NCBI RefSeq assembly: GCF_027570195.1
Contig: NZ_JAKMUZ010000005.1
Span: 1-64,000, forward strand
DNA from: Corynebacterium yonathiae
Lineage (GTDB): Bacteria > Actinomycetota > Actinomycetes > Mycobacteriales > Mycobacteriaceae
DNA: 64,000 bases
Direction: 5' to 3'
The translations under genes and the position numbers were made by a program. The notes under the pieces are model-generated. The model had not been told where the DNA came from and ran no database searches. It was given only the letters and a program-made list of their open reading frames with translations. How positions within the stretch are numbered: position 1 is the first letter of the stretch; every line of letters starts with the position of its first letter. Below, piece after piece: positions 53,635-63,962 of the stretch.

Positions 53635-54306
53635 CTATCCGCGGGTAGTAACCAACTCAGGGTTGGAAATATTCCATTCGCGGCCTTCCATCTTCAACAC
53701 GGTTTCAAAAGCATGTGCTTTGTCCTCGTTATTAGAATCGCCTGCTCCCCAGAAAACGCGGCGGCCGTCTTTAGTGGTGAAAGTCAGTGAGTATTCGTCG
53801 GCGACTTCCAGCTTCGCTACCTGATTGCGTACGTCTTCAGATAGCACTGCAATAGCGCGCACGGCGTCTTGAGTTTGGGGGGAGCCGCTATCAACAGAAC
53901 CTGTGACCTCAACCGCACCGGCGGGTGGCTCCGCAGAGGTAAATTCTTCGCCCTTATCGTCGATCAGGAACGGCTTATTATCACGCTTTACAAAGGCGAC
54001 AGCCTTGTGCTCGGATACGTTGAAGGTCAAGGTCGAAGGAAAATCGCGTGAGACGGTTACCGAATCGACCCAGTCCAGCCCAGCAACGCCGGCGGCTGCC
54101 TCGCGGGTGTTGACACGCAACAGGTTTTCGCCCTCGGGGACCCCGGAGGCTTCTTCTACCTGCGCAGGATCGAGCTGGTGGAGACCCTCAACCTGGAAAT
54201 TGCGCACCTTCAGGATTGGCACTGTCCACACCACTGCGGTAATGATTACGGCTACAGCGACAACCGCTGCGATGACTCCGGCGATAAACTTTGAGGATAC
54301 GCGCAC
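53635..54306 (-). CDS. ftsQ: Cell division protein FtsQ
   Basis: A bitopic divisome protein of 223 residues: short cytoplasmic end, one membrane helix (AGVIAAVVAVAVIITAVVWT), then a POTRA domain (VRNFQVEGLHQLDPAQVEEA, GVPEGENLLRVN) and the FtsQ/DivIB domain. GTG 54306 overlaps the murC stop (TAGTG). It connects septum formation to FtsW and the peptidoglycan enzymes. Confidence 0.93.
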   Translation of the reverse strand: MRVSSKFIAGVIAAVVAVAVIITAVVWTVPILKVRNFQVEGLHQLDPAQVEEASGVPEGENLLRVNTREAAAGVAGLDWVDSVTVSRDFPSTLTFNVSEHKAVAFVKRDNKPFLIDDKGEEFTSAEPPAGAVEVTGSVDSGSPQTQDAVRAIAVLSEDVRNQVAKLEVADEYSLTFTTKDGRRVFWGAGDSNNEDKAHAFETVLKMEGREWNISNPELVTTRG

Positions 54307-55769
54307 TAGCTCGCTCGCAGTTCGTCGAGGATTTCTGCGGCCACCATGGTTACCGAGCCAGCACCGATGGTCAGTACAACGTCACTAGGCTCTACCAGAG
54401 ATACGACGTCGCCAGCAGCGGCGGAAAAGTCCGGCTCGAAAATGACCTGCATATCGCTGGGCATCTTATCGGTAATGATGCGGGAGGTAATTCCCTCCAC
54501 GGGTTGTTCACGCGCGCCGTAGATGTCGAGTACAACGGCGGCGTCGGCAAGCGAGAGTGCGTGGGCAAACTCGGCGTCAAATTCCATGGTGCGCGAGTAC
54601 AGGTGCGGCTGGAAACAGGCAATAACGCGCCCGCCGTGGCCTTCTGCCTCAACCTTGGCGCGGGCAGCGCGCAGCACTGCCTCCACCTCAGTGGGATGGT
54701 GGGCATAATCATCAAAGACGCGCACAGGCTTGCCCTGCTTATCGACGCTCCCCCGGTACTCAAAGCGCCGGCGCACACCGCTAAAATCAGTCAATCCCTC
54801 AGCGATGGCAGCCGGGGCTCCGCCCGAGAGCACGCCCGCAATCAATGCGCCCATGGAATTTAGCACCATATGGTGTCCTGGGATTTGCAGCTCATAGCGC
54901 ACAGTCTCAGAAACGCCAGGAAGATTAATTGTGACGGTAGTGTCCATGCCCTCTGCGGTGGTCTTTTCACTCACCAGCTCTGCGGCTAGCGGCACGGTGG
55001 AGGTAAAAGACGTCTCCGCCGAGCCATAAGCCACGACGTTGATGCCGCGCTGTAGCGCACGCTCGCCAGCGTGGGCGGCGTGCTCATCCTCGGCGCAGAC
55101 AACCAAGTAGCCGGTATCCGGGGTGACCAAGTCAGCAAAGTCATCAAAGACTTGGAAATAGGCTTCTTCGCTGTGGAAGAAATCGAGGTGATCGGGCTCG
55201 ACGGTGGTCAGCACCGCAATATCAGGGCTATAGCGCAGCAAGGAGGCATCGGATTCATCTGCCTCGGCAACGAAGGCCTCACCGGTGCCACTGTGGGCAT
55301 TGGTACCTGCGCGATTGAGCTGGCCGCCAATGGCAAAGGAAGGATCAAGACCCGCGTGTTGCATGGCACTCACGGTCATCGACGTAGTGGAGGTTTTGCC
55401 GTGCGTGCCGGCCAGCAGCACCTGCTTGTAGCCTTCCATCAAGGCGGCGAGCAGATCGGAGCGGCGAATGACTGGAATATCGTTTTCTTTCGCGGCTACT
55501 AACTCTGGATTGTCCTGCGGAATAGCGGCGAAGGAAGTAACCACCACAGTGGGCAGATCACCTGCAAGGCGCAGGTTATCTGCGGCATGGCCGATGGCAA
55601 CCTTGGCGCCCATGGTGCGCAATACCTCGACTGGGGTGGAGTCTTTTACATCGGAGCCGGTAACCACCGCGCCGCGAGCCGCGAGGATTCGCGCCAGACC
55701 CGACATGCCGGAACCGCCAATGCCGATGAGGTGCACACGACGAAGATCGTAAAGTGCGGGGTCGGTCAT
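54306..55769 (-). CDS. murC: UDP-N-acetylmuramate-L-alanine ligase
   Basis: Adds L-alanine to UDP-MurNAc in the cytosol. The 487-residue Mur ligase has the N-terminal Rossmann segment [18 protein letters not shown], the ATP loop [16 protein letters not shown], and [19 protein letters not shown]. The start ATG is next to the murG stop. Confidence 0.97.
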   Translation of the reverse strand: MTDPALYDLRRVHLIGIGGSGMSGLARILAARGAVVTGSDVKDSTPVEVLRTMGAKVAIGHAADNLRLAGDLPTVVVTSFAAIPQDNPELVAAKENDIPVIRRSDLLAALMEGYKQVLLAGTHGKTSTTSMTVSAMQHAGLDPSFAIGGQLNRAGTNAHSGTGEAFVAEADESDASLLRYSPDIAVLTTVEPDHLDFFHSEEAYFQVFDDFADLVTPDTGYLVVCAEDEHAAHAGERALQRGINVVAYGSAETSFTSTVPLAAELVSEKTTAEGMDTTVTINLPGVSETVRYELQIPGHHMVLNSMGALIAGVLSGGAPAAIAEGLTDFSGVRRRFEYRGSVDKQGKPVRVFDDYAHHPTEVEAVLRAARAKVEAEGHGGRVIACFQPHLYSRTMEFDAEFAHALSLADAAVVLDIYGAREQPVEGITSRIITDKMPSDMQVIFEPDFSAAAGDVVSLVEPSDVVLTIGAGSVTMVAAEILDELRAS

Positions 55770-56870
55770 TTACTTATCCTCCTTTATGGCAGAATTCTCC
55801 GCCTCGGATACGCGGGCGGCAATGCGGTCTGCAATGGTATTGGCAACGTCCCCGGCGCTGGCATGGGCGGCGGCATGCGTCATCGATTCGAGACGCTGGG
55901 GGCTATCGAGAATGCTGCGCACCTCAGAGATAAGGCGCTCCGAGGTCAGTTCCGCATCGGGAATCTGGATGGCGGCGCCCGCCTCAACCACTTCACGGGA
56001 ATTCAGTGCTTGCTCACCGTTGCCGTGGGGCAGCGGCACGTAAACGGCTGGCAAGCCTGCGGCGGATACCTCGGCAACGGTCATAGCACCAGAGCGGCAC
56101 ACGACGAGATCCGCTACCGCCAGAGCAGAGCCCATGTCCTCGATATATGGCAGTGCGGCGTAATTGGTGTGTTCTGCGGGAGGGTCATTCTTCTTGCCAT
56201 AGGCGTGCAGGAGCTGGAAGTCTTGGGTTAAATCCTCTACCGCCCCAGCTACCGCGCGGTTAATGCTGGCCGCGCCTTGGGAACCGCCGGTAATAAGGAT
56301 GGTGGGAAGCTCGGCCAGGTCCCACTTAGTCCGCGCCTCCGCAGCGAGGGTGCCATCTGGGTCCTCCGCCAAGCTCGGACGCACGGGAATGCCGACGACC
56401 TCACCCGGCATGCCGGAGTCCGGATGAGCGTTCAGGCCGATGCCGCCCATCTTCACGCCCAGCTTATTGGCGATTCCAGCTAGGGCATTTGTCTCCAGTA
56501 CGTAGAACGGAATCCCGAGGGAACGCGCAGCAATATAGGCCGGTCCAGCCACGTAACCGCCGGTACCAAAGACAACATCCGCCTCAACGTCCTTGAGCAC
56601 CTGCTTAGCCTGCCCCACCGCGCGGGAGAGGTTAAACGGCAGCTTGAAAAGCTGCGCGTTGACCTTGCGCGGAATCGGCACTGGGGTAATCAGCCTAAGG
56701 TCCACGCCGCGGGCGGGAATAATATCGCGCTCGAGGCCCTTTTCGGTTCCGAGAGCAGTGAGGCGTGCGCCGTGGCGCTCGCGCAAAGCTTCGCCCACGG
56801 CGAGGGCTGGTTCAATGTGTCCGGCGGTGCCGCCACCTGCGATGACGACGGAAATAGGCGTGGAATTCAT
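55770..56870 (-). CDS. murG: UDP-GlcNAc:lipid I GlcNAc transferase
   Basis: Makes lipid II from lipid I on the inner membrane face. The 366-residue GT28 enzyme shows VVIAGGGTAGHIEPALAVGE, ILITGGSQGAASINRAV, and CRSGAMTVAEVSAAGLPAVYVPLP. It is packed against murC and 23 bp from ftsW. Confidence 0.97.
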   Translation of the reverse strand: MNSTPISVVIAGGGTAGHIEPALAVGEALRERHGARLTALGTEKGLERDIIPARGVDLRLITPVPIPRKVNAQLFKLPFNLSRAVGQAKQVLKDVEADVVFGTGGYVAGPAYIAARSLGIPFYVLETNALAGIANKLGVKMGGIGLNAHPDSGMPGEVVGIPVRPSLAEDPDGTLAAEARTKWDLAELPTILITGGSQGAASINRAVAGAVEDLTQDFQLLHAYGKKNDPPAEHTNYAALPYIEDMGSALAVADLVVCRSGAMTVAEVSAAGLPAVYVPLPHGNGEQALNSREVVEAGAAIQIPDAELTSERLISEVRSILDSPQRLESMTHAAAHASAGDVANTIADRIAARVSEAENSAIKEDK

Positions 56871-56893
56871 AGCCTAAAGGCTACCAGCGCCCC

Positions 56894-58294
56894 CTAGCGA
56901 TAGCGGCGCTCGGCGCGCGGATAGCGGCGGCCGCTTCCAGTTACGGAACGGCCGAAACGCTCTTCACGCGCGCGGGACCGTGGCTGCTGCGGGCGAGCAT
57001 GGCGGCCCTGCTGCTTCTTTTTCTGCTTGGGCAGCGGCTGCGGCTCACCGATGAAAAGGAGGCGGTCGAAGAGCGGTCGCCCAAAGTTCTGCATGGCGGA
57101 AATCTGCATCGGCTCGTGCCGCGCCACGTTACATAGGATGCCCATCGAACCAATGGTGATGATCGCCGCAGTACCGCCGGCGGAGATCATGGGCAGCTGA
57201 ATACCGGTCACCGGCAGCAGGCCAACGACGTAGCCAATATTAACGAAGGCTTGCGTGACCACACCGATGGTAAGCGTAGCGGCCAGCAGAGATTGAAACT
57301 GGTTCTGCGCGCGCATAGCGGTGCGCAGGCCCACATAACCCAAGGCGGCAAACAGCACGATAACGAGCGCGCCGCCCCACCAGCCAAGTTCCTCACCCAC
57401 GATGGCGAAAATAAAGTCATTCTTCGCCTCCGGCAGGTAGAACCACTTGGCACGGGATTGGCCGATGCCTACGCCCCAGAAGCCGCCGTCGGCGAGCGAG
57501 AGAAAGCCCTGATAGGACTGGAAACCCGTGCCCTGGGTATCGGAGATATTGCCCACCAAGGCATCAAAATAAGTGTGGAAGCGGTTGGAACGGAAACCGC
57601 CGGAGAGGAAGATAAATGCCAAGCCGCCCACCGCTGCGACGCCGATGGTCGCCGGGACTCGCCAGTCGACGCCCGCGAAAATGAGAGTAAAGACCACCAC
57701 AAGAGCGAAGGACAAAGCCATACCCAAGTCGCCCTGCCAAACGATGAGCAAGAACATCACGCCGGCAATGAGGGAGTACATCATGAAGGGATCGGTAATC
57801 TTCATGGATTTGTGCTCTTTATCCGCCAACACGGTTGCGCCGAACATGCCTACGGCGACGCGCGCAAGCTCCGAAGGCTGCAGGGAGAATGGGCCAAGGT
57901 AAATCCAGGACTGCGAACCTACCTCTTCGCGGCCGGTGCCTACACCAGGGATCAACACGGCGATGAGCAAAATAATGGAGAGACCCACAATCCACGGCAC
58001 GCATTTGCGCAGGGTATGCGGCGAGACCTTAAGGCCGAACCAGAAGGCAACGAGGCCTAAAAAGACCATCACACACTGCCGCAATGCCTGGTTCCATACG
58101 CCGCCGTCCTCGGTCAAGGAGGTAGCCATAGAGGAGGAAAAGACCATGAGCACGCCGATGCCCACGAGAAAGAAGATAATAAAGCGCAACAGCTGGTAAT
58201 CCAGGCCGGCCTGCTGGCAGGCTTGCTCGCGCAGCTCGCGAACGCGATCGCCGAAGCTCTTGGAGCGCGGGCGCTGCTGGGAGGTTGCCGTCAT
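56894..58294 (-). CDS. ftsW: SEDS peptidoglycan glycosyltransferase FtsW
   Basis: Polymerises lipid II at the septum with a class-B PBP (FtsI, expected outside the right edge). About ten membrane segments in 466 residues. SEDS landmarks are GSQSWIYLGPFSLQPSELAR, WQGDLGMALSFALVVVFTL and LPVTGIQLPMISAGGTA. Both termini are basic; the last ~60 residues are an Arg/Gln-rich tail, as usual in actinobacterial FtsW. Confidence 0.95.
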   Translation of the reverse strand: MTATSQQRPRSKSFGDRVRELREQACQQAGLDYQLLRFIIFFLVGIGVLMVFSSSMATSLTEDGGVWNQALRQCVMVFLGLVAFWFGLKVSPHTLRKCVPWIVGLSIILLIAVLIPGVGTGREEVGSQSWIYLGPFSLQPSELARVAVGMFGATVLADKEHKSMKITDPFMMYSLIAGVMFLLIVWQGDLGMALSFALVVVFTLIFAGVDWRVPATIGVAAVGGLAFIFLSGGFRSNRFHTYFDALVGNISDTQGTGFQSYQGFLSLADGGFWGVGIGQSRAKWFYLPEAKNDFIFAIVGEELGWWGGALVIVLFAALGYVGLRTAMRAQNQFQSLLAATLTIGVVTQAFVNIGYVVGLLPVTGIQLPMISAGGTAAIITIGSMGILCNVARHEPMQISAMQNFGRPLFDRLLFIGEPQPLPKQKKKQQGRHARPQQPRSRAREERFGRSVTGSGRRYPRAERRYR

Positions 58295-58309
58295 GTGTTC
58301 TCCTGATCC

Positions 58310-59716
58310 TTAATTCTCTAGCTCTATTTGCGGGGTAAGCTCCCGCGCGGCCGCGGCGAAGAAATCACCGCGTTGAGCCATGCCGGTATACATATCCAAC
58401 GATGCCGCAGCCGGCGCCAAAAGAACGGTATCCCCGGCTTCGGCGTGTTGCAGTGCAGCCCGCACCGCAGCGTTCATGGCCGCGGACGGCTCACTACTTT
58501 CAATGACGTCTACAGGCGCATGTGGTGCATGCTCGGCTAGGGCGTGGGCAATCTCTTCCCTATCCACGCCCATGACCACCGCGGCTTTGATCTGGGCGGC
58601 GTGCTTGGCGACGAGCCCGTCTACCTCCGCGCCTTTCAATTGCCCACCGGCAACCCATACGACGGAGTTGAGTCCCTTGAGTGCCGCATCCGCCGCGTGT
58701 GGGTTGGTGGCCTTGGAATTATCGATGAAGGTAATGCCGGCATGCTCATGCACTACCGCGCCGCGGTGTCCGGCGACGGTGTACGCTGCCAGCCCCTGTG
58801 CTATGGACTGCGGGGTCGCGCCCGCGAGACGCGCGACGCTCGCCGCGGCCGCAGCGTCCAAGACACCAGCCAACCCGGCAGGCTCGATGCCTTCAGCGGA
58901 GGCGAGGTCCTCACGCTCCTGGGTGAGTCGGGAGATGAGGCGGCCGGCACTCACGCCAACTTCGCCCTGCGCGGGCTCGGCGGCGGTAAAGCCGTACAGG
59001 TCTGCGGTGCCTGCGGCGTAGCCCACCGCTGCGGCATCGTCTTTGCCCACGACGGCGGCCTGGCCGCCGAGGACCTTGGCTTTGTCCTGCGCATAGGCGT
59101 CGAACGAGCCGTGCCAATCTAAATGATCCTCGGCCAAGTTCAACAGCACGCCTACATCCGGGCGCAACTGGCTAGACCAGTGCAGCTGAAAAGAGGAAAG
59201 CTCGGCGCAAAGGACGTCAACGCGAGGGGTGGCCGTGAGGGCGTCGAAAAGCGAAACGCCAATATTGCCTACCGCCAGGGCGCGCTTGCCGGTGCGCGCG
59301 GCATCGGCCTGCATGATTTTTGCCAGCATGCCAGTCGTGGTGGTCTTGCCATTGGTTCCGGTGACCACCAGCCAGGTGCGCGGCGCACCGAAGACGCCGG
59401 ATCGGTCCAAGCGATAGGCCAGCTCCACATCGCCGATCACCTCTACCCCAGCGTTCTGAAAGGCAAGCAATAAAGGCGAGTCAGGGCGCCAGCCGGGCGA
59501 GGTAACCACGAGGTCAAACTCACTCTGGGCGGCGGAGTCAACGGGAAGCGTAGCTACGCCGTAGTCCTCCGCTAACGCCTCTAGAGCGGCTTGGTTGGAA
59601 TCTGCCACGGTCGTATCCACGCCGAGGCTGGTGAGCATAGCGACGCAACCGCGCCCGGATACTCCCGCCCCAGCCACGAGCACGCGCCCGCGCAACGAGG
59701 CTGGCAACTCGGTCAT
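58310..59716 (-). CDS. murD: UDP-MurNAc-L-Ala:D-glutamate ligase
   Basis: Adds D-glutamate. The 468-residue enzyme has LVAGAGVSGRGCVAMLTSLG, the ATP loop LVVTGTNGKTTTTGMLAKIM, and the central FIDNSKATNPHAADAALKGL. The 15-bp gap before ftsW suggests one transcript. Confidence 0.96.
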   Translation of the reverse strand: MTELPASLRGRVLVAGAGVSGRGCVAMLTSLGVDTTVADSNQAALEALAEDYGVATLPVDSAAQSEFDLVVTSPGWRPDSPLLLAFQNAGVEVIGDVELAYRLDRSGVFGAPRTWLVVTGTNGKTTTTGMLAKIMQADAARTGKRALAVGNIGVSLFDALTATPRVDVLCAELSSFQLHWSSQLRPDVGVLLNLAEDHLDWHGSFDAYAQDKAKVLGGQAAVVGKDDAAAVGYAAGTADLYGFTAAEPAQGEVGVSAGRLISRLTQEREDLASAEGIEPAGLAGVLDAAAAASVARLAGATPQSIAQGLAAYTVAGHRGAVVHEHAGITFIDNSKATNPHAADAALKGLNSVVWVAGGQLKGAEVDGLVAKHAAQIKAAVVMGVDREEIAHALAEHAPHAPVDVIESSEPSAAMNAAVRAALQHAEAGDTVLLAPAAASLDMYTGMAQRGDFFAAAARELTPQIELEN

Positions 59717-59757
59717 CTATTTTCCTCTTTCCTCGATAAAGCTAGAAGGCGTGAGTC

Positions 59758-60864
59758 TTAAGAACTAAAGCCGACCGCGGACAACCAGTCACCGTAAAAG
59801 ATGCATACGCCGGCAATAGCGGCCATGGCGCTAAGCAACCAGAAGCGGGTAACCACGGCGGTTTCTGCCCAGCCACCGTTTTCAAAGTGGTGGTGGATGG
59901 GCGCCATGCGGAAAAAGCGCTTGCCGGTGCTGCGGAAGACGATGATCTGGATAACTACGGAGACCGTCTCAATAACAAAGATGGCGCCGATGATAATCAT
60001 GAGCAGCTCCGTGCGAGTGGTCACGGACAGGCCGGCCACGAGGCCGCCCAGGGCGAGCGAGCCAGTATCACCCATAAAGATCTTCGCCGGTGCGGCGTTC
60101 CACCACAAAAAGCCCAAGCACCCGCCCAAGCCAGCTGCAGCCAGCACAGCGAGATCGAGAGGGTCACGGACCTCATAGCACCCCGCCGCAGGCGACACGG
60201 CGCAAGAGTTGCGGAACTGCCAGAAGGAAATGAGTGCGTAGGCGCCCATGACCATCGCGGTGGTGCCGGCGGCCAGGCCGTCGAGGCCGTCGGTGAGGTT
60301 TACCGCGTTCGACCACGCAGCAATGAGCAGATAGAGAAAGACCAAAAAGACGATGGTGCCAATGACTGCGCTGCCCACAGCGATATCAAAGGTGTCAAAA
60401 TCGCGGACGAAGGAAAGATTGGTCGAAGCTGGGGTCAAGCCATGTGCATCTGGGAACTGTAGCGCCAAAATGCCAAAGATAAGCGCGACGGCCAACTGGC
60501 CGACCAGCTTGGCAGTCTTATTCAAGCCAAGGTTGCGCTTTTTGAAAAGCTTAATGAAGTCATCGGCAAAGCCCAGGCCACCGAGGCCCATGGTAAGGAA
60601 GTAGACCAAGAGACCGGAGGGGCTAAAACCACCATTGCCGGTCAGGCGGGCGTAGATGCCCACCACGAGGTAGGCCACAGTGATGGCGAGCAAAATCGCC
60701 AGTCCGCCCATGGTGGGGGTGCCGCGCTTGCGCAGGTGCAACTGCGGCCCGTCCTCGCGAATTTCCTGCCCCTTGCCCACGCCAGAAAAGTAGCGGACCA
60801 ACATGGGAGTGGTAAAGATCGCGACGAGGAAGCTGAGGATACCCGCGATAATGATCTGAGTCAT
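59758..60864 (-). CDS. mraY: Phospho-MurNAc-pentapeptide translocase
   Basis: Forms lipid I from UDP-MurNAc-pentapeptide and decaprenyl phosphate in the membrane. About ten helices in 368 residues. Signatures are [35 protein letters not shown] with catalytic Asp pair, [13 protein letters not shown], and [16 protein letters not shown]. Confidence 0.96.
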   Translation of the reverse strand: MTQIIIAGILSFLVAIFTTPMLVRYFSGVGKGQEIREDGPQLHLRKRGTPTMGGLAILLAITVAYLVVGIYARLTGNGGFSPSGLLVYFLTMGLGGLGFADDFIKLFKKRNLGLNKTAKLVGQLAVALIFGILALQFPDAHGLTPASTNLSFVRDFDTFDIAVGSAVIGTIVFLVFLYLLIAAWSNAVNLTDGLDGLAAGTTAMVMGAYALISFWQFRNSCAVSPAAGCYEVRDPLDLAVLAAAGLGGCLGFLWWNAAPAKIFMGDTGSLALGGLVAGLSVTTRTELLMIIIGAIFVIETVSVVIQIIVFRSTGKRFFRMAPIHHHFENGGWAETAVVTRFWLLSAMAAIAGVCIFYGDWLSAVGFSS

Positions 60865-60894
60865 TGCTAGAGGTCTTTCTCCTTGTACTGAGGA

Positions 60895-62424
60895 CTAACG
60901 GCGATTGAGCTGTTCTGCCACGCGCCACAGGCGCTGGGCATTCGACGACTTGATGAGGACTACATCTTTGGCTTCGCGCCCTGCCCAATCTTCGATGCCG
61001 GCAGGCGCTGCCCTAAGGATGTCTTCCACCGCCGCCGCGGCGGCGTCAACATCCGGGCTGATAGTAGTATTTATACCCCGCGCCTGTGCGGCCTCGGCCA
61101 TGGCCCTCATATTCTCGTTCTCTCCCACGGCCACGAGGTGCTCAACGTGGTACTTGGAAAGGACCTCACCCAATGCGCGGTGAGCTGCTACCGCTTCGCC
61201 GCCGAGCTCGCCCATTTCCCCGAGTACGGCGATGGCGCGCGCGTCGGGACGGGCGGCTGAGGTATAGGCCAGCGCGGCAATCGCCGCGTGCATGGAATCG
61301 GGGTTGGCGTTATACGAGTCATCGATGGTGGTAACGCCATCGCGACGGGTGCGCACGTCCATGCGGTGTTCCGAGGCATTCTGATGGCCGGAAAGCGCAT
61401 TGGCCACCACCTGCGGAGCCATCCCTGATTCAATGGCTGCCGCGGCTGCTGCTAGGGCGTTAGAGACTTGGTGCTTGCCAAAAACCTGCAGTTTTACCGG
61501 AAGCGGGTCAGTCCCCGGCGCATGCAGCACAAATGAGGGGCGGGCTACATCATCGAGCTGGATATCGCTGGCGTAGTACTGGGCGTCGGAAGCCGGAGGC
61601 GTAGTAGCCGAGTAGTACACCACCCTGGCCGAGGTGCGCGGTGCCATGCCCGCGACGAAGGGATCATCGGCATTGAGTACTGCGACGCCGCCTTCGGCGG
61701 CCGAAGGCAGGGCCTCCACCAGCTCGCCTTTGGCTTTGGCAATGTTTTCGCGCGAGCCGAACTCGCCCAGGTGAGCGGTGCCGACGTTGAGTACAATGCC
61801 GACGGTGGGAGCGGTAATGGTGGTCAAGTGGCGGATATGGCCGATGCCGCGGGCCGACATTTCAGCAACGAGGAAACGGGTGTGTTCATCGCAGCGCAGC
61901 GCTGTGTATGGCAGGCCCACCTCATTATTGAAAGAGCCAGGAGGGGCGACGGTATCACCCTCTGCGCGGAAAATTGTGGCCAGCAGGTCCTTGGTGGAGG
62001 TTTTTCCGGCTGAGCCCGTCACCCCGACGATATCTAGGCCTTGTTCGGCGGTCAGGCGGCGGGTAACTTCCCGCGCGATATCGGATAGCGCCTGCACCAC
62101 CGCGGCGGCAGAGCCATCCTCGTCATGGGCATAGATATCCGCGTTGGCAGCATCGCCAGTAATGCGGCCCTGGGGCTTGACGACGACCGCCGGAACTCCC
62201 ACCGGCCGCGCAGCCAGCACCGCTACAGCGCCTTGTTCGATAGCCTTTTCTGCAAAATCATGGCCATCCACGCGGGCGCCGGGAAGGGCAAGGAAGAGCC
62301 CTCCCTTAGTCACCTTGCGGGAATCAAACTCGATAACCCCGGTAACGCGCTGGTCCGGGTCGGCCACGCAATCAAGGCTGCCGCCGGTGATCTCGGCTAT
62401 ATCGGCAAGAGAAAGTGGAATCAT
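60895..62424 (-). CDS. murF: UDP-MurNAc-tripeptide:D-Ala-D-Ala ligase
   Basis: Adds D-Ala-D-Ala to the tripeptide. The 509-residue enzyme has the ATP loop VGVTGSAGKTSTKDLLATIF, RGIGHIRHLTTITAPTVGIV, and TIDDSYNANPDSMHAAIAAL. Two bases separate it from the murE stop. Confidence 0.96.
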   Translation of the reverse strand: MIPLSLADIAEITGGSLDCVADPDQRVTGVIEFDSRKVTKGGLFLALPGARVDGHDFAEKAIEQGAVAVLAARPVGVPAVVVKPQGRITGDAANADIYAHDEDGSAAAVVQALSDIAREVTRRLTAEQGLDIVGVTGSAGKTSTKDLLATIFRAEGDTVAPPGSFNNEVGLPYTALRCDEHTRFLVAEMSARGIGHIRHLTTITAPTVGIVLNVGTAHLGEFGSRENIAKAKGELVEALPSAAEGGVAVLNADDPFVAGMAPRTSARVVYYSATTPPASDAQYYASDIQLDDVARPSFVLHAPGTDPLPVKLQVFGKHQVSNALAAAAAAIESGMAPQVVANALSGHQNASEHRMDVRTRRDGVTTIDDSYNANPDSMHAAIAALAYTSAARPDARAIAVLGEMGELGGEAVAAHRALGEVLSKYHVEHLVAVGENENMRAMAEAAQARGINTTISPDVDAAAAAVEDILRAAPAGIEDWAGREAKDVVLIKSSNAQRLWRVAEQLNRR

Positions 62425-62426
62425 GT

Positions 62427-63962
62427 CTACTCCTTCGCATCCCCAAGGCTATCGCGGTGCAAGTTTCCGGCCAGCTTTTCCTCGATGGCGCGGGCCATCT
62501 CCTCGCGGTCATCAAAGTGCAAGGTCTTTCCGTTAATAAGCTGCCCCACTTCGTGGCCTTTGCCGACGACGATGACGGCATCCCCCGGCCCAGCCCAATC
62601 GACGACCTCATCGATGGCACGGGCACGAGAGCCTACCTCGCGGATATCGCCCTGCGGAGCAGCTTTACGAGCGCCCTCCATGACCGCAGCGCGAATAGCG
62701 GCGGGATCTTCTGAGCGCGGATTGTCATCGGTAACCACTGTGAGGTCAGCGCGGCCGGCTGCGGCTGCGCCCATGATGGGACGTTTGGAGCTATCACGGT
62801 CACCGCCGGCGCCGACGACGATGCCGACCCGGCCCTTGGTCCCCTCTAGCTGGCCGCGCAGGGTGTCGAGCACCGCGGCGATGGCTGCTGGCTTATGGGC
62901 GTAGTCCACCACGGCCACAAAGTCTTGGCCCCGGTCAATACGCTCCATACGGCCGGGAACGGCGACCTTTTCTACACCTGAGAGGAACTCCGCCGGATCC
63001 TCTCCTATAGCTGCGGCCATGCCCAATGCTAAGCAAGCATTGGCGATATTGAACTCGCCAGGCAGCGGCAGCCGGAAGGTGAAATCGGCACCGTCGTAGT
63101 TCAAGGCTACCTCTTGGGCGCCGGTGGCTTCGGTAGCGGTTTGGTGTGCGGAAATCGTGGCTGCAGTCCCCTGAGTGGCCACCGTGGTCACGGAATGACC
63201 GGCGCTTTTGGCGACGCCGCGCATGCGCTCGCCCCACTCATCATCGATGCAGATAACTGCACGCTCGGCGGCCTGCTCCCCGGCAAAAAGCTTCGCCTTG
63301 GCCTGGAAGTAGTCCTCCATAGTGGGGTGAAAGTCCAGATGGTCCTGGCTTAAGTTAGTAAACCCGCCTACAGCAAACCGAGTTCCGCGCACGCGTCCCA
63401 ACTCCAGCGCATGCGAGGACACCTCCATGACAACGTGGGTAACGCCCTCGTTTTTCATGCGTGCGAATAGCTCTTGCAGGGTCGGTGCCTCGGGAGTCGT
63501 CAGCGAGGTAGGCACCGGGGTGCGGTTAATACGAGTGCCGGTGGTTCCGATAAGGCCCACGGAATGTCCGGCATGCAATAGCCCGGCCTCGAGCAGGTAG
63601 CTCGTCGTGGTCTTGCCCGAAGTGCCGGTCACACCGATGACCGTCAGGTCGCGGGTGGGGTGGCCATAAATCTCCGCGGAGATCGGGCCCAGCACGGCCC
63701 GAGTGTCTTCTACCACCAGGATGGGACGGGTTTCCTTGGCCTCGAGAAGCAGGTCGAGCCCGGCGGCGTCGGTAAGCACGGCCGCGGCCTGGGTATCACG
63801 GGCGAATTGCGCTCCGTGTACCCGCGTGCCCGGCAAAGCCGCAAAGAGGGCGCCTTCCGGCAACCGGGAAGAATCCAGCCCGCATGCGGAGACTTCCACG
63901 GAGGCATCACCAATGATGCGCCCGCCAGAAAGCTGGGCGAGAGTATCCAAAGAAACGGTCAT
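62427..63962 (-). CDS. murE: UDP-MurNAc-L-Ala-D-Glu:meso-diaminopimelate ligase
   Basis: Adds the third residue of the stem peptide. The 511-residue enzyme has the ATP loop IGVTGTSGKTTTSYLLEAGL and the carbamylated-lysine region. The DNPR motif in LTVVTDDNPRSEDPAAIR is the mark of meso-diaminopimelate-specific (rather than lysine-specific) MurE, as expected for Corynebacterium. AGGAG precedes ATG 63962. The remaining 38 bp at the right edge contain no recognised gene; ftsI would be expected beyond. Confidence 0.96.
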   Translation of the reverse strand: MTVSLDTLAQLSGGRIIGDASVEVSACGLDSSRLPEGALFAALPGTRVHGAQFARDTQAAAVLTDAAGLDLLLEAKETRPILVVEDTRAVLGPISAEIYGHPTRDLTVIGVTGTSGKTTTSYLLEAGLLHAGHSVGLIGTTGTRINRTPVPTSLTTPEAPTLQELFARMKNEGVTHVVMEVSSHALELGRVRGTRFAVGGFTNLSQDHLDFHPTMEDYFQAKAKLFAGEQAAERAVICIDDEWGERMRGVAKSAGHSVTTVATQGTAATISAHQTATEATGAQEVALNYDGADFTFRLPLPGEFNIANACLALGMAAAIGEDPAEFLSGVEKVAVPGRMERIDRGQDFVAVVDYAHKPAAIAAVLDTLRGQLEGTKGRVGIVVGAGGDRDSSKRPIMGAAAAGRADLTVVTDDNPRSEDPAAIRAAVMEGARKAAPQGDIREVGSRARAIDEVVDWAGPGDAVIVVGKGHEVGQLINGKTLHFDDREEMARAIEEKLAGNLHRDSLGDAKE